NCBI GenBank assembly: GCA_035561135.1
Contig: DATMYA010000052.1
Coordinates: forward strand, 1-64,000
DNA from: Clostridia bacterium
GTDB taxonomy: Bacteria > Acidobacteriota > Terriglobia > Terriglobales > Acidobacteriaceae
Direction: 5' to 3'
Length of the DNA stretch: 64,000 nt
The position numbers and the translations under genes are program-made. Numbering within the stretch: position 1 is the first letter of the stretch; each line of letters opens with the position of its first letter. The notes below the pieces were generated by a model. It worked only from the letters and a program-made list of their open reading frames with translations, ran no database searches and had not been told where the DNA came from. Of the stretch, positions 17,509 to 25,739 are shown in pieces.

Positions 17509-18495
17509 TCATGCGATGACCAGTTGGCCGCCGTGCTGCTTCTCCAACTCCATGGCCTCGTTCAATGCCGTGATCGCGCACTCCACTTGCCCATCATCCG
17601 GCGGCTGCGTCGTAATGCGTTGCAGCCACAATCCTGGTTTCGTCATCAGCGCGAAAAGCGATGACCGCCGCTTCGCCGCATAACGAATAATCTCATACGA
17701 CATGCCCGCGATAACCGGCAGCATCAGGATGCGTATTCCGAACCCGCCCCAGAACGTCTTGATCGGCACCATTGCATAGAACGCAATGGAGATCAGCATT
17801 ACCGTCATCAGGAAGCTGGTACCGCACCGCGGGTGAAAAGTCGTGTACTTCTGCACCGTAGCTGGTTGCAGCGGATCGCCGGCCTCGAACGCGAACACCG
17901 TCTTGTGTTCAGCGCCGTGGTACTCGTACACGCGCCGGATATCGGCCCAGCGAGACGTGGCCCAAATGAACAGCAGGAACAACGCCATCCGGACTATGCC
18001 ATCGACCAGCGCCATCGCCAATTGACTACCGAACAACGGATCAACCCGCTTCATGTTTGTCGCTGCCGCCCACGGCAGGAACTTGTACATGAAGACAAAA
18101 AAACCGACTGACAGCAGGATATTGACCGTTGCTAACCATCCACTGATTTCAAGCTTTTTACCATCCTCATCCGGTTCCATCTCGCCCAGCGAAATGTTCG
18201 CCGAGTAACGCAGTGCCTTGAAACCCAGCACCATCGCCGAGCCCAGCGTCATGACTCCACGGACGAACGGCCAACCCTTCCACGGGCTCTTGTCCGAAGC
18301 CTTCTCCAGCGGTTCGGAGTGCGTCGCCATCTCACCTGAAGGCTTACGGACAGCGATGCCCCAGGCGTGCGGCGAACGCATCATCACGCCTTCCAGCACG
18401 GCCTGACCGCCGACGAGAGTCTCCTCGGCGCTTTCGAGAGCAGGCAATAACTGCAAGGCCGTTTGGAACCGCAGGAACGAACGCAACTTCTGCAT
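17509..18495 (-). CDS. DUF1385 (YqhQ-like) membrane protein
   Basis: A 328-residue integral membrane protein. VGGQAVLEGVMMRSPHAW near 28-45 and YEYHGAEHKTVFAFEAG near 193 are the hallmark DUF1385 motifs, with FHPRCGTSFLMTVMLIS soon after. About four to five transmembrane segments (roughly 122-140, 160-180, 225-245, 250-270) are visible. The function is unknown. It is recurrently linked to prfA-prmC (and in Firmicutes to yqhQ loci), suggesting a housekeeping role. The ATG at 18495 was chosen because it begins the conserved region, and no better start exists. Confidence 0.9.
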   Translation of the reverse strand: MQKLRSFLRFQTALQLLPALESAEETLVGGQAVLEGVMMRSPHAWGIAVRKPSGEMATHSEPLEKASDKSPWKGWPFVRGVMTLGSAMVLGFKALRYSANISLGEMEPDEDGKKLEISGWLATVNILLSVGFFVFMYKFLPWAAATNMKRVDPLFGSQLAMALVDGIVRMALFLLFIWATSRWADIRRVYEYHGAEHKTVFAFEAGDPLQPATVQKYTTFHPRCGTSFLMTVMLISIAFYAMVPIKTFWGGFGIRILMLPVIAGMSYEIIRYAAKRRSSLFALMTKPGLWLQRITTQPPDDGQVECAITALNEAMELEKQHGGQLVIA

Positions 18496-18644
18496 GGTAA
18501 TTAGATGATCTCGCTAACGATTCGAATCATAAGGTACCTGTTATGTTAAGGGTATCATCAGGAATTCTGCTGTCAAACGGCTGCCCTGATGGTAGCCTCG
18601 TCTGCCCTCCCCCTAGATCAAAATCTCTACATGGGGCGCGCCGT

Positions 18645-19073
18645 ATGGAAATCAACAACCTGATCTTGCGTGTCTCCGAAGACCTGCAGGCCATTCAGCA
18701 GCTACTCGGAAACCTCTGCAAAGACGATCCAAGCGGCGCGGATATCCGCGATTCTCTCGATCGAAACGTCATAGGCGAATACAAGTCCACAATCGACAAG
18801 ATGCGCCTCTACCTTCTGGCATACCTGGAACTTGCCTCGAAAACCGAGGGTGTCAGTTCAGAACTTCACGCTCTCCGGGTGCGCCCAGTTACCGAGATGC
18901 TTGAAGTATTTGAGGAGCCAAACCGGACCCAGGATGCCAGCACGGTTTTAGCCCAGTCGGCCGAAACAGATTCCTTCATAGCCCAGGTAACTCGCATTGC
19001 AACAATAGCATTGAACAAACACAAATCTGCCGATCCTGAAGCCTGCAAGAGCGCAAAGGCTGGAGAGTCCTGA
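18645..19073 (+). CDS. Hypothetical helical protein upstream of the DNA ligase
   Basis: A 142-residue soluble protein with no recognised domain. It is predominantly helical: NNLILRVSEDLQAIQQLLGNL, then DKMRLYLLAYLELAS and RPVTEMLEVFEE, with a charged C-terminus. The ATG at 18645 was chosen as the first Met at which composition becomes protein-like. The frame begins at 18543. It lies 68 bp before the ligase and may be co-transcribed. It may be a small adaptor-like protein, but no function is assigned. Confidence 0.65.
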   Translation: MEINNLILRVSEDLQAIQQLLGNLCKDDPSGADIRDSLDRNVIGEYKSTIDKMRLYLLAYLELASKTEGVSSELHALRVRPVTEMLEVFEEPNRTQDASTVLAQSAETDSFIAQVTRIATIALNKHKSADPEACKSAKAGES

Positions 19074-19141
19074 TCTGCAAAAGGCTTGCCCTGGCTGAGT
19101 TGCATCCAATTTCCAGGCCTGTTCCGCTGGCCTGCGATTGC

Positions 19142-20869
19142 ATGCAACAGCTCGCCACAATCTGCGAAGCCGTCGGCGGCACGACGAAGAAAAACGAGAA
19201 GACTGCCATGGTCGCCGAGTACTTCCGTTCCCGCGACCTGGACTCTGCCGCCACCTCTGCTATCTTCCTCTCCGGACGCGTTTTCCCCGCCTACGAAGAA
19301 CGCACGTTGCAAATCGGCGGCACCCAGTTGTGGCGAGTCATTGCCGAACTTGCCGGCCCGGGCGGAGAAGCCCGGCTCACGATGGCCTTCCGCAAGCACG
19401 GAGACCTGGGCTCCGCCGCCTACGACGTTCTGCAACCGACAGCACCAGCAAACAGCACGCTGGCCGTGACGGAGGTCGAAGCAGTGCTGCACCATGTGTC
19501 TGCCGCTCGCGGCGCAGCTACCAAGCTGCGTCTGCTTCAAGACCTGCTGGCGCGCGCCACTGCACTTGAGGCCAAGTACATCGTCAAGATCATGACCGGC
19601 GAGTTGCGTATCGGACTCAAGGAAAGTCTGGTCGAGGAAGCTATCGCGCACGCGTTTAGCGCTACTTCCTCCGCTGTGCAGAGGGCGGACATGCTGCTTG
19701 GGGACATCGGAGGCGCGTTGCGCCTGGCCTCCGCGGGCCGGCTCGACGAAGCCCGTATGCGCATGTTCCACCCCGTCGGCTTCATGCTGGCCAGTCCAGC
19801 CCAGGATGCCGATGAAGCCTTCAGCTACTTCGAGCACGCCAGCGTGGAAGATAAGTACGACGGCATCCGCGCGCAGGCGCACGCATCCGCCGGACACGTT
19901 CGCCTCTTCTCGCGCACACTCGATGACATCACCGGCTCTTTCCCGGAACTTGTTCCCGGCCTCGCCGCTTTCTCCGAAGACGCGATTCTAGATGGCGAGA
20001 TTCTGGCATGGAGCGCCGACGGGGAAACCGGTCGCGCACTACCGTTTTCAACGCTCCAGAAGCGCCTCGGGCGCAAGCGGGTCGCGGATTCCATGCTGCG
20101 TGACGTGCCCGTAGCATTTGTCGTCTTCGACGTACTCTATGCCGGCGATGAACTCGTCCTCGATCGGCCGCTCTCCGAACGCGCGGCGACTCTCGATCGC
20201 CTCTTCGCCGCAGCGCGCGCACCCGCAACAGTCCGCACCATTGCGCCTCAAGGCGTGCTCATGTTTGAGCCCGCCGTTGAGAGCCCCGCGGAACACGTGG
20301 TTCGCATCCTACGAGCGCCGTCGGCTCGCGCCGATTCTCCCGCCGAGATCGAGCGCATGTTCACCGCCGCGCAGGCACGCGGCAACGAAGGTCTCATGAT
20401 CAAGGACTTGCGCTCTCCTTACACTCCGGGCAGGCGCGGCCGTTCATGGCTGAAGCTCAAGCGAGAACTCGCCACGCTCGACGTCGTCGTTACCGCCGTC
20501 GAGTTCGGCCACGGGAAACGCGCCTCTGTGCTCAGCGACTACACCTTCGCCGTTCGCTACGGCGATCGCCTCGTCAACATCGGCAAGGCTTACACGGGCC
20601 TGACCGATGTAGAGATCCTGCAGATGACCGGGTGGTTTCTCACACACACTACCGCCGATCACGGCTTCCTGCGCGAGGTGGAACCGACAGTCGTCATCGA
20701 AGTCGCGTTCAACGCTGTCATGCGGTCCGACCGCCACGACAGCGGCTTCGCACTCCGTTTTCCGCGCATCGTGCGCCTACGCCCCGACAAACCGCCGGAA
20801 GAGATCGATACCCTCGAACGCGTAGCGGAGATCTACGCTCGACAGCACAAGCTGCCCAAGTCAGCCTGA
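19142..20869 (+). CDS. ATP-dependent DNA ligase (archaeal/eukaryotic LigI-like)
   Basis: The enzyme seals nicks in DNA using ATP through a lysine adenylate. The 575-residue protein has a DNA-binding N-terminal domain (about 1-200). The nucleotidyltransferase motif I is KYDGIR with Lys238, followed by FSRTLDDIT (motif Ia), DGEILAW (III region), EGLMIKDL (IV) and WLKLKRE (V). The OB-fold ends near TLERVAEIYARQ. It is the stand-alone long form, not the LigD-associated one, and would supplement the housekeeping NAD-dependent LigA. The start is uncertain: ATG at 19142 or TTG at 19100, neither with a Shine-Dalgarno sequence. It is convergent with the dimer-glycosylase gene, 13 bp away. Confidence 0.92.
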   Translation: MQQLATICEAVGGTTKKNEKTAMVAEYFRSRDLDSAATSAIFLSGRVFPAYEERTLQIGGTQLWRVIAELAGPGGEARLTMAFRKHGDLGSAAYDVLQPTAPANSTLAVTEVEAVLHHVSAARGAATKLRLLQDLLARATALEAKYIVKIMTGELRIGLKESLVEEAIAHAFSATSSAVQRADMLLGDIGGALRLASAGRLDEARMRMFHPVGFMLASPAQDADEAFSYFEHASVEDKYDGIRAQAHASAGHVRLFSRTLDDITGSFPELVPGLAAFSEDAILDGEILAWSADGETGRALPFSTLQKRLGRKRVADSMLRDVPVAFVVFDVLYAGDELVLDRPLSERAATLDRLFAAARAPATVRTIAPQGVLMFEPAVESPAEHVVRILRAPSARADSPAEIERMFTAAQARGNEGLMIKDLRSPYTPGRRGRSWLKLKRELATLDVVVTAVEFGHGKRASVLSDYTFAVRYGDRLVNIGKAYTGLTDVEILQMTGWFLTHTTADHGFLREVEPTVVIEVAFNAVMRSDRHDSGFALRFPRIVRLRPDKPPEEIDTLERVAEIYARQHKLPKSA

Positions 20870-20882
20870 TGGGCTGACGCTT

Positions 20883-21233
20883 TCATCTCTTCTTCTTCAT
20901 CATCAAAGTGAAATCGCACTGGCATCCCTTGGACTGTATCCAGGCTACCTGTTCCTCTTGCGTCATAAGGAATGAATCCTGGGTATCGCGATCGTGAACC
21001 TCCGGCATCGGGCTCCTGTGACAGAATCCGCGCTTGAGCATCTCCAGGACGAGCAGATCGTGGCGCTTTTTCAAAGCTGCGAGCTTTCCAGTCCAACGCA
21101 ATGTCTCAGGATGGCGCTTGTACGAGCTTCCCTTGGGTGTGGTCAGGAAAGTGAAAACGCAGTGAATCTCCCTGTGCTCGCCAAGCAGATGGTTGCGACA
21201 GAGGCAGCAAGGAGGGAGATCCCAGATGCGCAT
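20883..21233 (-). CDS. Pyrimidine-dimer DNA glycosylase/endonuclease V family
   Basis: This 116-residue protein aligns by motif to T4 endonuclease V (DenV), which flips out and excises UV pyrimidine dimers and then cleaves the abasic site. MRIWDLPP at the start, NHLLGEHREIH near 14-24, and YKRHPETLRWTGKLAALKKRH in the middle are Pyr_excise hallmarks. T4 Glu23, Arg22 and His16 correspond to Glu22, Arg21 and His15 here. T4's nucleophilic Thr2 falls on Met1. The ATG at 21233 was chosen for the conserved MRIWDLPP start. The frame upstream to 21362 looks non-coding. It is convergent with the ligase, giving a small repair pair. Confidence 0.88.
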   Translation of the reverse strand: MRIWDLPPCCLCRNHLLGEHREIHCVFTFLTTPKGSSYKRHPETLRWTGKLAALKKRHDLLVLEMLKRGFCHRSPMPEVHDRDTQDSFLMTQEEQVAWIQSKGCQCDFTLMMKKKR

Positions 21234-21286
21234 AGCGACTCGATGCTCTAAATCCGGTTGTGGCGCGTAGCGCCTATCGCGAGACT

Positions 21287-21712
21287 CTAGTCGATCACGT
21301 TCACGTCGAAGTTTTGTTCGACAATTTCTGCTCCGAGCTTCGCCGTGACCTTTAACTGCCATGGGCCTGACATGGCGGCCTTACCCGCAGCTTCGTAATC
21401 GCCATTTCCTTTAGTCGCAAATCCGAGTTGCTGCTTTCCATGATCCATTGTCTTCATGGTCAGCTCGCCTTGCAGCGCCGCATCATTGATGGCAACTCCG
21501 GATTGATTCGTCACGTGCACACGCATGGTGAACGGTTTCTGCGCCTGCGCTTTCTGTGGTTCCGTTGTCAGCGCCATCTGAATCGGGTTCTGTGTTGCCT
21601 TCGCTACCGCGCGTGCTTCGCCTGCGCCACTCGACTTCAGTTCTGATTTTGTATTGCAGCCCGCGAGCAGTGCGACTGCAAGCGACAGGATGACGAAAGG
21701 AGCATAGGACAT
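21287..21712 (-). CDS. Lipoprotein with YtkA/FixH-like domain
   Basis: A 141-residue lipoprotein: MSYAPFVILSLAVALLAGC with lipobox LAGC, cleaved before Cys19, so membrane-anchored on the periplasmic side. Residues 40-141 form a beta-sandwich like YtkA/FixH domains: PFTMRVHVTNQSGVAINDA, then LTMKTMDHGKQQLGF and MSGPWQLKVTAKLGA. These domains occur in copper- or cation-linked membrane proteins. It lies 24 bp downstream of the CDF exporter, same strand, likely one transcript. Two starts compete: TTG at 21718, 6 nt after GGAGG, and ATG at 21712, 12 nt after it. Confidence 0.82.
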   Translation of the reverse strand: MSYAPFVILSLAVALLAGCNTKSELKSSGAGEARAVAKATQNPIQMALTTEPQKAQAQKPFTMRVHVTNQSGVAINDAALQGELTMKTMDHGKQQLGFATKGNGDYEAAGKAAMSGPWQLKVTAKLGAEIVEQNFDVNVID

Positions 21713-21736
21713 TCGCAATTGGTGCCTCCGGAGAAA

Positions 21737-22663
21737 TCAGTGGTCGTGATGACCGCTCAGGGGAATATTGCATCCGTGCGCGACATCGCAGATAACGTGC
21801 TCAAACTGAATCGTCGTGTGGTGAATGTGGAACTTGTCAGCCAGTAACTGCCGAACGTCGCTCATGATGCGCTCGCTCGCCGAGGGCGGAATATCCTCGA
21901 TGGCAATGTGACAGGAGAGCGAGTGGCGGTCCGAACCGATGCTCCACACGTGCAGGTCGTGAATGTCATTCACGCCCGGAATGGTATTGATCTCGCGCTC
22001 GATCTCGGCGAGTGCCATTCCATGCGGCGTACCTTCCAGCAGGATATTCAAGCTCTCGCGAATAATGCCGTAGGACGACCACAGGATGAGGGCGCTGATC
22101 AGGATGGACAGCATGGGGTCAATCCAGGTCTGGCCCGTCACCAGGATGAACCAGCCGCCGACGATGACGCCTGCTGTCGCAAGCGTGTCGCCTATCTCAT
22201 GCAAGAATGCGCTGCGAATGTTCAAGTCGCGACGGCTGCTGTGCAGCATCCACGCGATCGCGCCATTCAGGACTACGCCGGCCCCGGCGACCCACATCAT
22301 GAGTTTCGGTTGCACGCTGACAGGCGCGTACAGGCGATGAATAGCCTCGTAAAAGATCAAGAGCGAAATCAAGACGAGCGAGCTTGCATTAATGAACGCT
22401 GCAAGAACTCCAGCGCGGTGATATCCGAACGTCTTGGTGGAACTCGGCGGGCGCTCCTGTATATACACGGCGACCCACGAGAGCAGCAGAGCAAGAAAGT
22501 CCGATACGTTGTGACCAGCCTCCGACAACAGAGCTAGGCTTTTCGCTTGAACGCCCGCAATGACGAGTAGCAGGATGTAGGCAACGGTAATGATGAGCGA
22601 GATGCGCAGCAATCGGGCAGTACGCGGGGTCACCTGCTGCGCGTTGGTGTCGTGAAAATGCAT
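21737..22663 (-). CDS. Cation diffusion facilitator (CzcD/ZitB-type) metal exporter
   Basis: CDF proteins exchange Zn2+, Co2+ or Cd2+ against protons across the inner membrane. The 308-residue protein has six transmembrane segments. SLALLSEAGHNVSDFLALL (TM2) and FLHEIGDTLATAGV (TM5) each carry the HxxxD metal-site pair typical of Zn-type CDFs. The cytoplasmic C-terminal domain, VNDIHDLHVWSIGSD, is the dimerisation fold, and the His-rich ends (MHFHD, SGHHDH) may buffer metal. An inverted repeat TAGGAA-N6-TTCCTA lies 69 bp upstream and may be a regulator site. Confidence 0.93.
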   Translation of the reverse strand: MHFHDTNAQQVTPRTARLLRISLIITVAYILLLVIAGVQAKSLALLSEAGHNVSDFLALLLSWVAVYIQERPPSSTKTFGYHRAGVLAAFINASSLVLISLLIFYEAIHRLYAPVSVQPKLMMWVAGAGVVLNGAIAWMLHSSRRDLNIRSAFLHEIGDTLATAGVIVGGWFILVTGQTWIDPMLSILISALILWSSYGIIRESLNILLEGTPHGMALAEIEREINTIPGVNDIHDLHVWSIGSDRHSLSCHIAIEDIPPSASERIMSDVRQLLADKFHIHHTTIQFEHVICDVAHGCNIPLSGHHDH

Positions 22664-22985
22664 TAATTACAGTTTAGTTTCGTAGCGCTCTGCGTTCAAG
22701 CGCGCAGCCCAGTGAATGGCAAGCCACAATGTAGGAATTGCAGTTCCTATGGTAAGCAGGAGTGAGTGGCTGTGCAGAGTCGCTGGTTGCTTCGTTCCTC
22801 AGCAGCGCACAAATTCTTGAAAACTTGGCCCGTACGGCCTCGAACCAGAAACTCTCACTGATTGTATGGCCTGCAAAGTGCTCATTCCTAACGTGTGGGG
22901 CACTCGCGTACTTCTCTCGCCCCCAGCTCTGCGTCCTTCGTCTTCAGAGCATTCTGGCCCACAACAGACGTTCAGGGAGACAGCT
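22664..22985. other. Divergent spacer between the CDF exporter and the BON protein
   Basis: This 322-bp region holds the upstream sequences of both genes and the inverted repeat at 22732-22749. No additional gene, RNA or clear sigma-70 promoter was seen. A weak CTGCG/CGCAG hairpin lies near 22690. Confidence 0.6.
22732..22749. promoter_or_regulatory. Operator-like inverted repeat upstream of the CDF gene
   Basis: TAGGAA-TTGCAG-TTCCTA is a perfect 6-bp inverted repeat with a 6-bp spacer, 69 bp before the CDF start. It is a candidate site for a metal-responsive repressor. No such regulator is encoded nearby. Confidence 0.35.
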
Positions 22986-24281
22986 ATGAGGAAGTCAGCT
23001 CTTGTGCTGATATTTGTGTTTGCGTTGGCCACTGCGTTCGCGCTGTCGCAAGACCAGAGCAGCGCCCGTCCAGACACAAGTTCCAGCCCCACGATGTCCC
23101 AGCAGGGCTCGACAACACAATCGGGCAGCATGGGAACGACACAGGACCAGACAACAACAACCGGCGACCATGACAAGGACATGGATCGCGATCATGATCG
23201 CAGCCTGGATCGCGATGCCCAGAAGGAAAAGCACGCGAAGGTTGATGATCAGCAGCTCCAGAGTTCGCTGCACCAGCAGTTCGCGAGCGATCCTGCATTT
23301 CGCAACGTGCAGATTAGCGTGGAAGATGGCCGCGTAAACCTTACGGGCACGGTCGCCAGTAAGGATGATCGCAAGCGCGCGAAGGAGATGGCAAAAGCCG
23401 TCTCGGGCGTAACCTCCGTTCGCGACCGGCTGACAATTGACACCAGCGGCACAATGTCCAGCTACGGCGGGATGGGTGGCACCACGGGCGCAGCTTCCGC
23501 AACAGGCACGACAGCACAGAGCGAAACCAGCACCAACACCGCTGGCAGTATTGCCGGCAACTCGGGCACAACGAGCGCAGACCAGACCGGCAGGAGTGGA
23601 AGCACGGGCATTGGAAGCACGACGGGCTCAGCTTCCGGCGAAGCATCTCGCGAAGCAGGAGCTGCTGCCCAGACCGGAACCGGCACAGCTCCGCAGAGTG
23701 GATCGCAGGGCACCGCAGGCATGAGCGGCTCGACTAGCGGCTCGGGCGCAAGCGGAACTACATCCAGCGGGACGGGCTCGGTCAGCGGCGCTGGAACGAC
23801 CGGCAGCCAGACCGGGAGTACCTCAACCGGGGACACGACTGCTGCGGGCTCAACCGCCGGAGCAGGTGGCGATTCGACGGCTCTGCGCAGTCAGCTCGAG
23901 AGCGCTTACCAGAGCGAACTGACACTGGCGAACAGCCACGTGTTGGTCAACGTGAGCGATACCACGATTGAGCTGACAGGCACGGTTCCCACCGGCAAGG
24001 AGCGTCAGACCGCAAAGCGCATCGCGCAGTCGTATGCCGGAAACCGCAAGGTCGACGACAAGCTGACCGTGACAGGGCAGGGCGGTGCTACTCCGCGTTC
24101 GCAGGGTAGCGACACCGGCGCGAGCGGCGTTGACCCAAGCACTGGAGCTCCGGACAGGACGAATCCCCACTCAACCACTCCTGGCGTGACGAATGATCCG
24201 GCGGGTACCGGCACGAGCATCCCGACGACTCCACCGACAAATCCAAAAACTGAGGGCGACCAGAGCTCCAGCCCTCGCTAA
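22986..24281 (+). CDS. Secreted protein with two BON domains and a long Gly/Ser/Thr linker
   Basis: The 431-residue protein starts with a signal peptide (MRKSALVLIFVFALATAFALS). BON1 (about 85-153) has KVDDQQLQSSLHQQFASDP, NVQISVEDGRVNLTGTVAS and VSGVTSVRDRLTID. BON2 (about 300-368) has HVLVNVSDTTIELTGTVPT, then RKVDDKLTVTGQG. Between them is a roughly 150-residue low-complexity Gly/Ser/Thr/Ala stretch. BON domains bind phospholipid surfaces and occur in envelope-stress proteins such as OsmY, so an envelope-associated or osmotic-stress role is likely. A GGGAGA Shine-Dalgarno sequence precedes the ATG at 22986. The frame upstream to 22866 is not supported. Confidence 0.85.
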   Translation: MRKSALVLIFVFALATAFALSQDQSSARPDTSSSPTMSQQGSTTQSGSMGTTQDQTTTTGDHDKDMDRDHDRSLDRDAQKEKHAKVDDQQLQSSLHQQFASDPAFRNVQISVEDGRVNLTGTVASKDDRKRAKEMAKAVSGVTSVRDRLTIDTSGTMSSYGGMGGTTGAASATGTTAQSETSTNTAGSIAGNSGTTSADQTGRSGSTGIGSTTGSASGEASREAGAAAQTGTGTAPQSGSQGTAGMSGSTSGSGASGTTSSGTGSVSGAGTTGSQTGSTSTGDTTAAGSTAGAGGDSTALRSQLESAYQSELTLANSHVLVNVSDTTIELTGTVPTGKERQTAKRIAQSYAGNRKVDDKLTVTGQGGATPRSQGSDTGASGVDPSTGAPDRTNPHSTTPGVTNDPAGTGTSIPTTPPTNPKTEGDQSSSPR

Positions 24282-24304
24282 CACTTCAGATAACCTAACC
24301 ATTA

Positions 24305-24334
24305 AATAAAAGGGGCGGCCATGATGGCCGCCCC
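24305..24334 (-). terminator. Intrinsic terminator of the minus-strand polysaccharide operon
   Basis: On the minus strand an 11-bp perfect stem, GGGGCGGCCAT (arms at 24324-24334 and 24312-24322), is followed by TTTTATTT (24304-24311). The T-run lies on the side expected for transcripts arriving from the gene ending at 24458. On the plus strand the stem is not followed by T's, so the BON gene has no obvious terminator of its own, though the same hairpin may pause it. Confidence 0.85.
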
Positions 24335-24366
24335 TGAACTCGTGCCAGAACGCATTGAATACTGTC

Positions 24367-24386
24367 GAACCGCGGCGCCGCGGTTC
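24367..24386. repeat. 20-bp perfect palindrome
   Basis: GAACCGCGGCGCCGCGGTTC reads the same on both strands. It lies between the operon's stop codon at 24458 and its terminator, so it would form a second hairpin in the 3' untranslated region. Confidence 0.8.
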
Positions 24387-24457
24387 TGCGCACTTATCGG
24401 CTAAACAGCTAAACTGGTGCGGCGCTGGAAAGGCTCTTGGAGTTTTGACACGAACGA

Positions 24458-25171
24458 TTACGCGGCCGAAGCAGTATCCAACTCCGCTGTTTTTCCGGTC
24501 GAGGCCTGGTTTAGCGCCCGATAGAAAGCCTGCTCGACCTCGCGTTTTGCTTCGCTCAGAGGCAGAGGCGGTATCGTCGTCATGTGCCCCAGCATTGAGG
24601 CCAGCGTGAAATATGCGTGCCGGCACTGATGCATGAAGTCCACCGGATACTCTGGCTTACGGGCACGAGCCGCTACGGGATCAGCATCCAGCAGATAGGC
24701 GACATCCGGCTTTGGAACGAAGCGGTCGACGGCGCGAATGAACGCCCGCGTCAGCGTGCTCTCGATCGGCAGGTTCGCCAATTCGTCGTAAATGTAGCGG
24801 TCCATCACGACTACGTCCACGCGCGCGCGTCGCGCCCTGACTACGACCATGCGCAGATGGATGGCGTCGACCAGATATAGGCCGTGCCGCGCGATGCTCA
24901 GATACCAGGCGCGCACATTCTTATCGCGGCGATCTACCGGCTTATCCGGCGCGCCAATGCCTTTCTCGCTTTTGTAAACTCTGTGGACAAAGCCTTCGCG
25001 ATAGCGCTTGCCCACCACTACATCGTCCCAGAACGCGAGTAGCTTGTTCGAGAGCCCCAGATTGCCAAGTACCTCTCGCAGGTTTTCGATCTGGGTGCTC
25101 TTCCCAGACCCGTCGAGTCCGGAAAAGCTGACCAGCATTGGGCGGCGGAGCGGCTGTGCTTTCGTGGCCAT
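24458..25171 (-). CDS. Thymidylate-kinase-like P-loop protein in the polysaccharide operon
   Basis: The 237-residue protein has Walker A SGLDGSGKST (residues 17-26) and the VVVMDRYIYDELANLP stretch near 119-134, matching the dTMP-kinase DR(Y/F) motif region. A disordered N-terminal 11 residues precede it. Canonical dTMP kinase is about 210 residues and has YLD-type and lid residues that are not clearly conserved here, so the substrate may not be dTMP. It is the last gene of the eight-gene operon, 11 bp after the Gln/Pro-rich secreted protein, and has a terminator after it. It may phosphorylate a nucleotide or sugar linked to surface polymer, but this is inference. Confidence 0.75.
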   Translation of the reverse strand: MATKAQPLRRPMLVSFSGLDGSGKSTQIENLREVLGNLGLSNKLLAFWDDVVVGKRYREGFVHRVYKSEKGIGAPDKPVDRRDKNVRAWYLSIARHGLYLVDAIHLRMVVVRARRARVDVVVMDRYIYDELANLPIESTLTRAFIRAVDRFVPKPDVAYLLDADPVAARARKPEYPVDFMHQCRHAYFTLASMLGHMTTIPPLPLSEAKREVEQAFYRALNQASTGKTAELDTASAA

Positions 25172-25182
25172 AGTTCCGCTCC

Positions 25183-25701
25183 CTAGCGTCCGCTGTTCGG
25201 AGGCGTGCTTGAGGTGCCTTTGCTCAACGCATACACGGTGCCGATCGCTGCGCCCGCCGCGGCGATTGCGCCCAACTTGATCAGGAGCGCGCGCACCTGG
25301 CGCTGTTTAGCGGGGGCAATCGCGCTGCCTGCCGGACGCGACGCACTGCCACCGCTGGTCCGCACTCCCTCTGCTGCGGCCGCGCCCAGCGGCTCACGCC
25401 GTTGCTGTTGCTGCTGCGTGGTGGGTTGCTGTACCGGAGTTGTCGTCGGAGTGGGCTGCTGCTGAACCGTGGAGCTCGGAGCATCGGGGGGCGTCTGGGC
25501 AGGCACGGGCGTAAGCGGACCCTGCGAAGGATCAATGGTCGTCCCGCGGTTCGGTTGCTGCTGTGGAACCTGCTGCGCCGGAACGGTCTGTGGCTGCTGC
25601 GCATCTTGTGCCAGCGCCTGTGCCGCTTCTGGCGCACCGCACATTGCGAAAGCGACTACCGCAATCATCCAGCGAGTGAGAAACATTTTCGGAAACTTCA
25701 T
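25183..25701 (-). CDS. Secreted Gln/Pro-rich protein with C-terminal membrane helix
   Basis: The 172-residue protein begins MKFPKMFLTRWMIAVVAFAMCGA, a probable signal peptide. Residues 25-130 are a low-complexity Gln/Pro/Thr stretch. A hydrophobic segment near 140-160 (LLIKLGAIAAAGAAIGTVYALSKG) looks like a membrane anchor. Secreted low-complexity proteins of this type are common in Acidobacteriota, and no function is assigned. The ATG at 25701 begins the signal peptide. The longer frame to 26307 reads through the adjacent gene out of frame and is rejected. Gap to the preceding gene is 38 bp. Confidence 0.7.
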   Translation of the reverse strand: MKFPKMFLTRWMIAVVAFAMCGAPEAAQALAQDAQQPQTVPAQQVPQQQPNRGTTIDPSQGPLTPVPAQTPPDAPSSTVQQQPTPTTTPVQQPTTQQQQQRREPLGAAAAEGVRTSGGSASRPAGSAIAPAKQRQVRALLIKLGAIAAAGAAIGTVYALSKGTSSTPPNSGR

Positions 25702-25739
25702 CGGGAACACTCCGGCCAAAACACTTGGGACTGCGCCTG

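Noticed and set aside
18866..19897. 343-residue minus-strand frame opposite the DNA ligase
   Set aside because: Overlaps ligase and the upstream small gene antisense; no protein-like motif.
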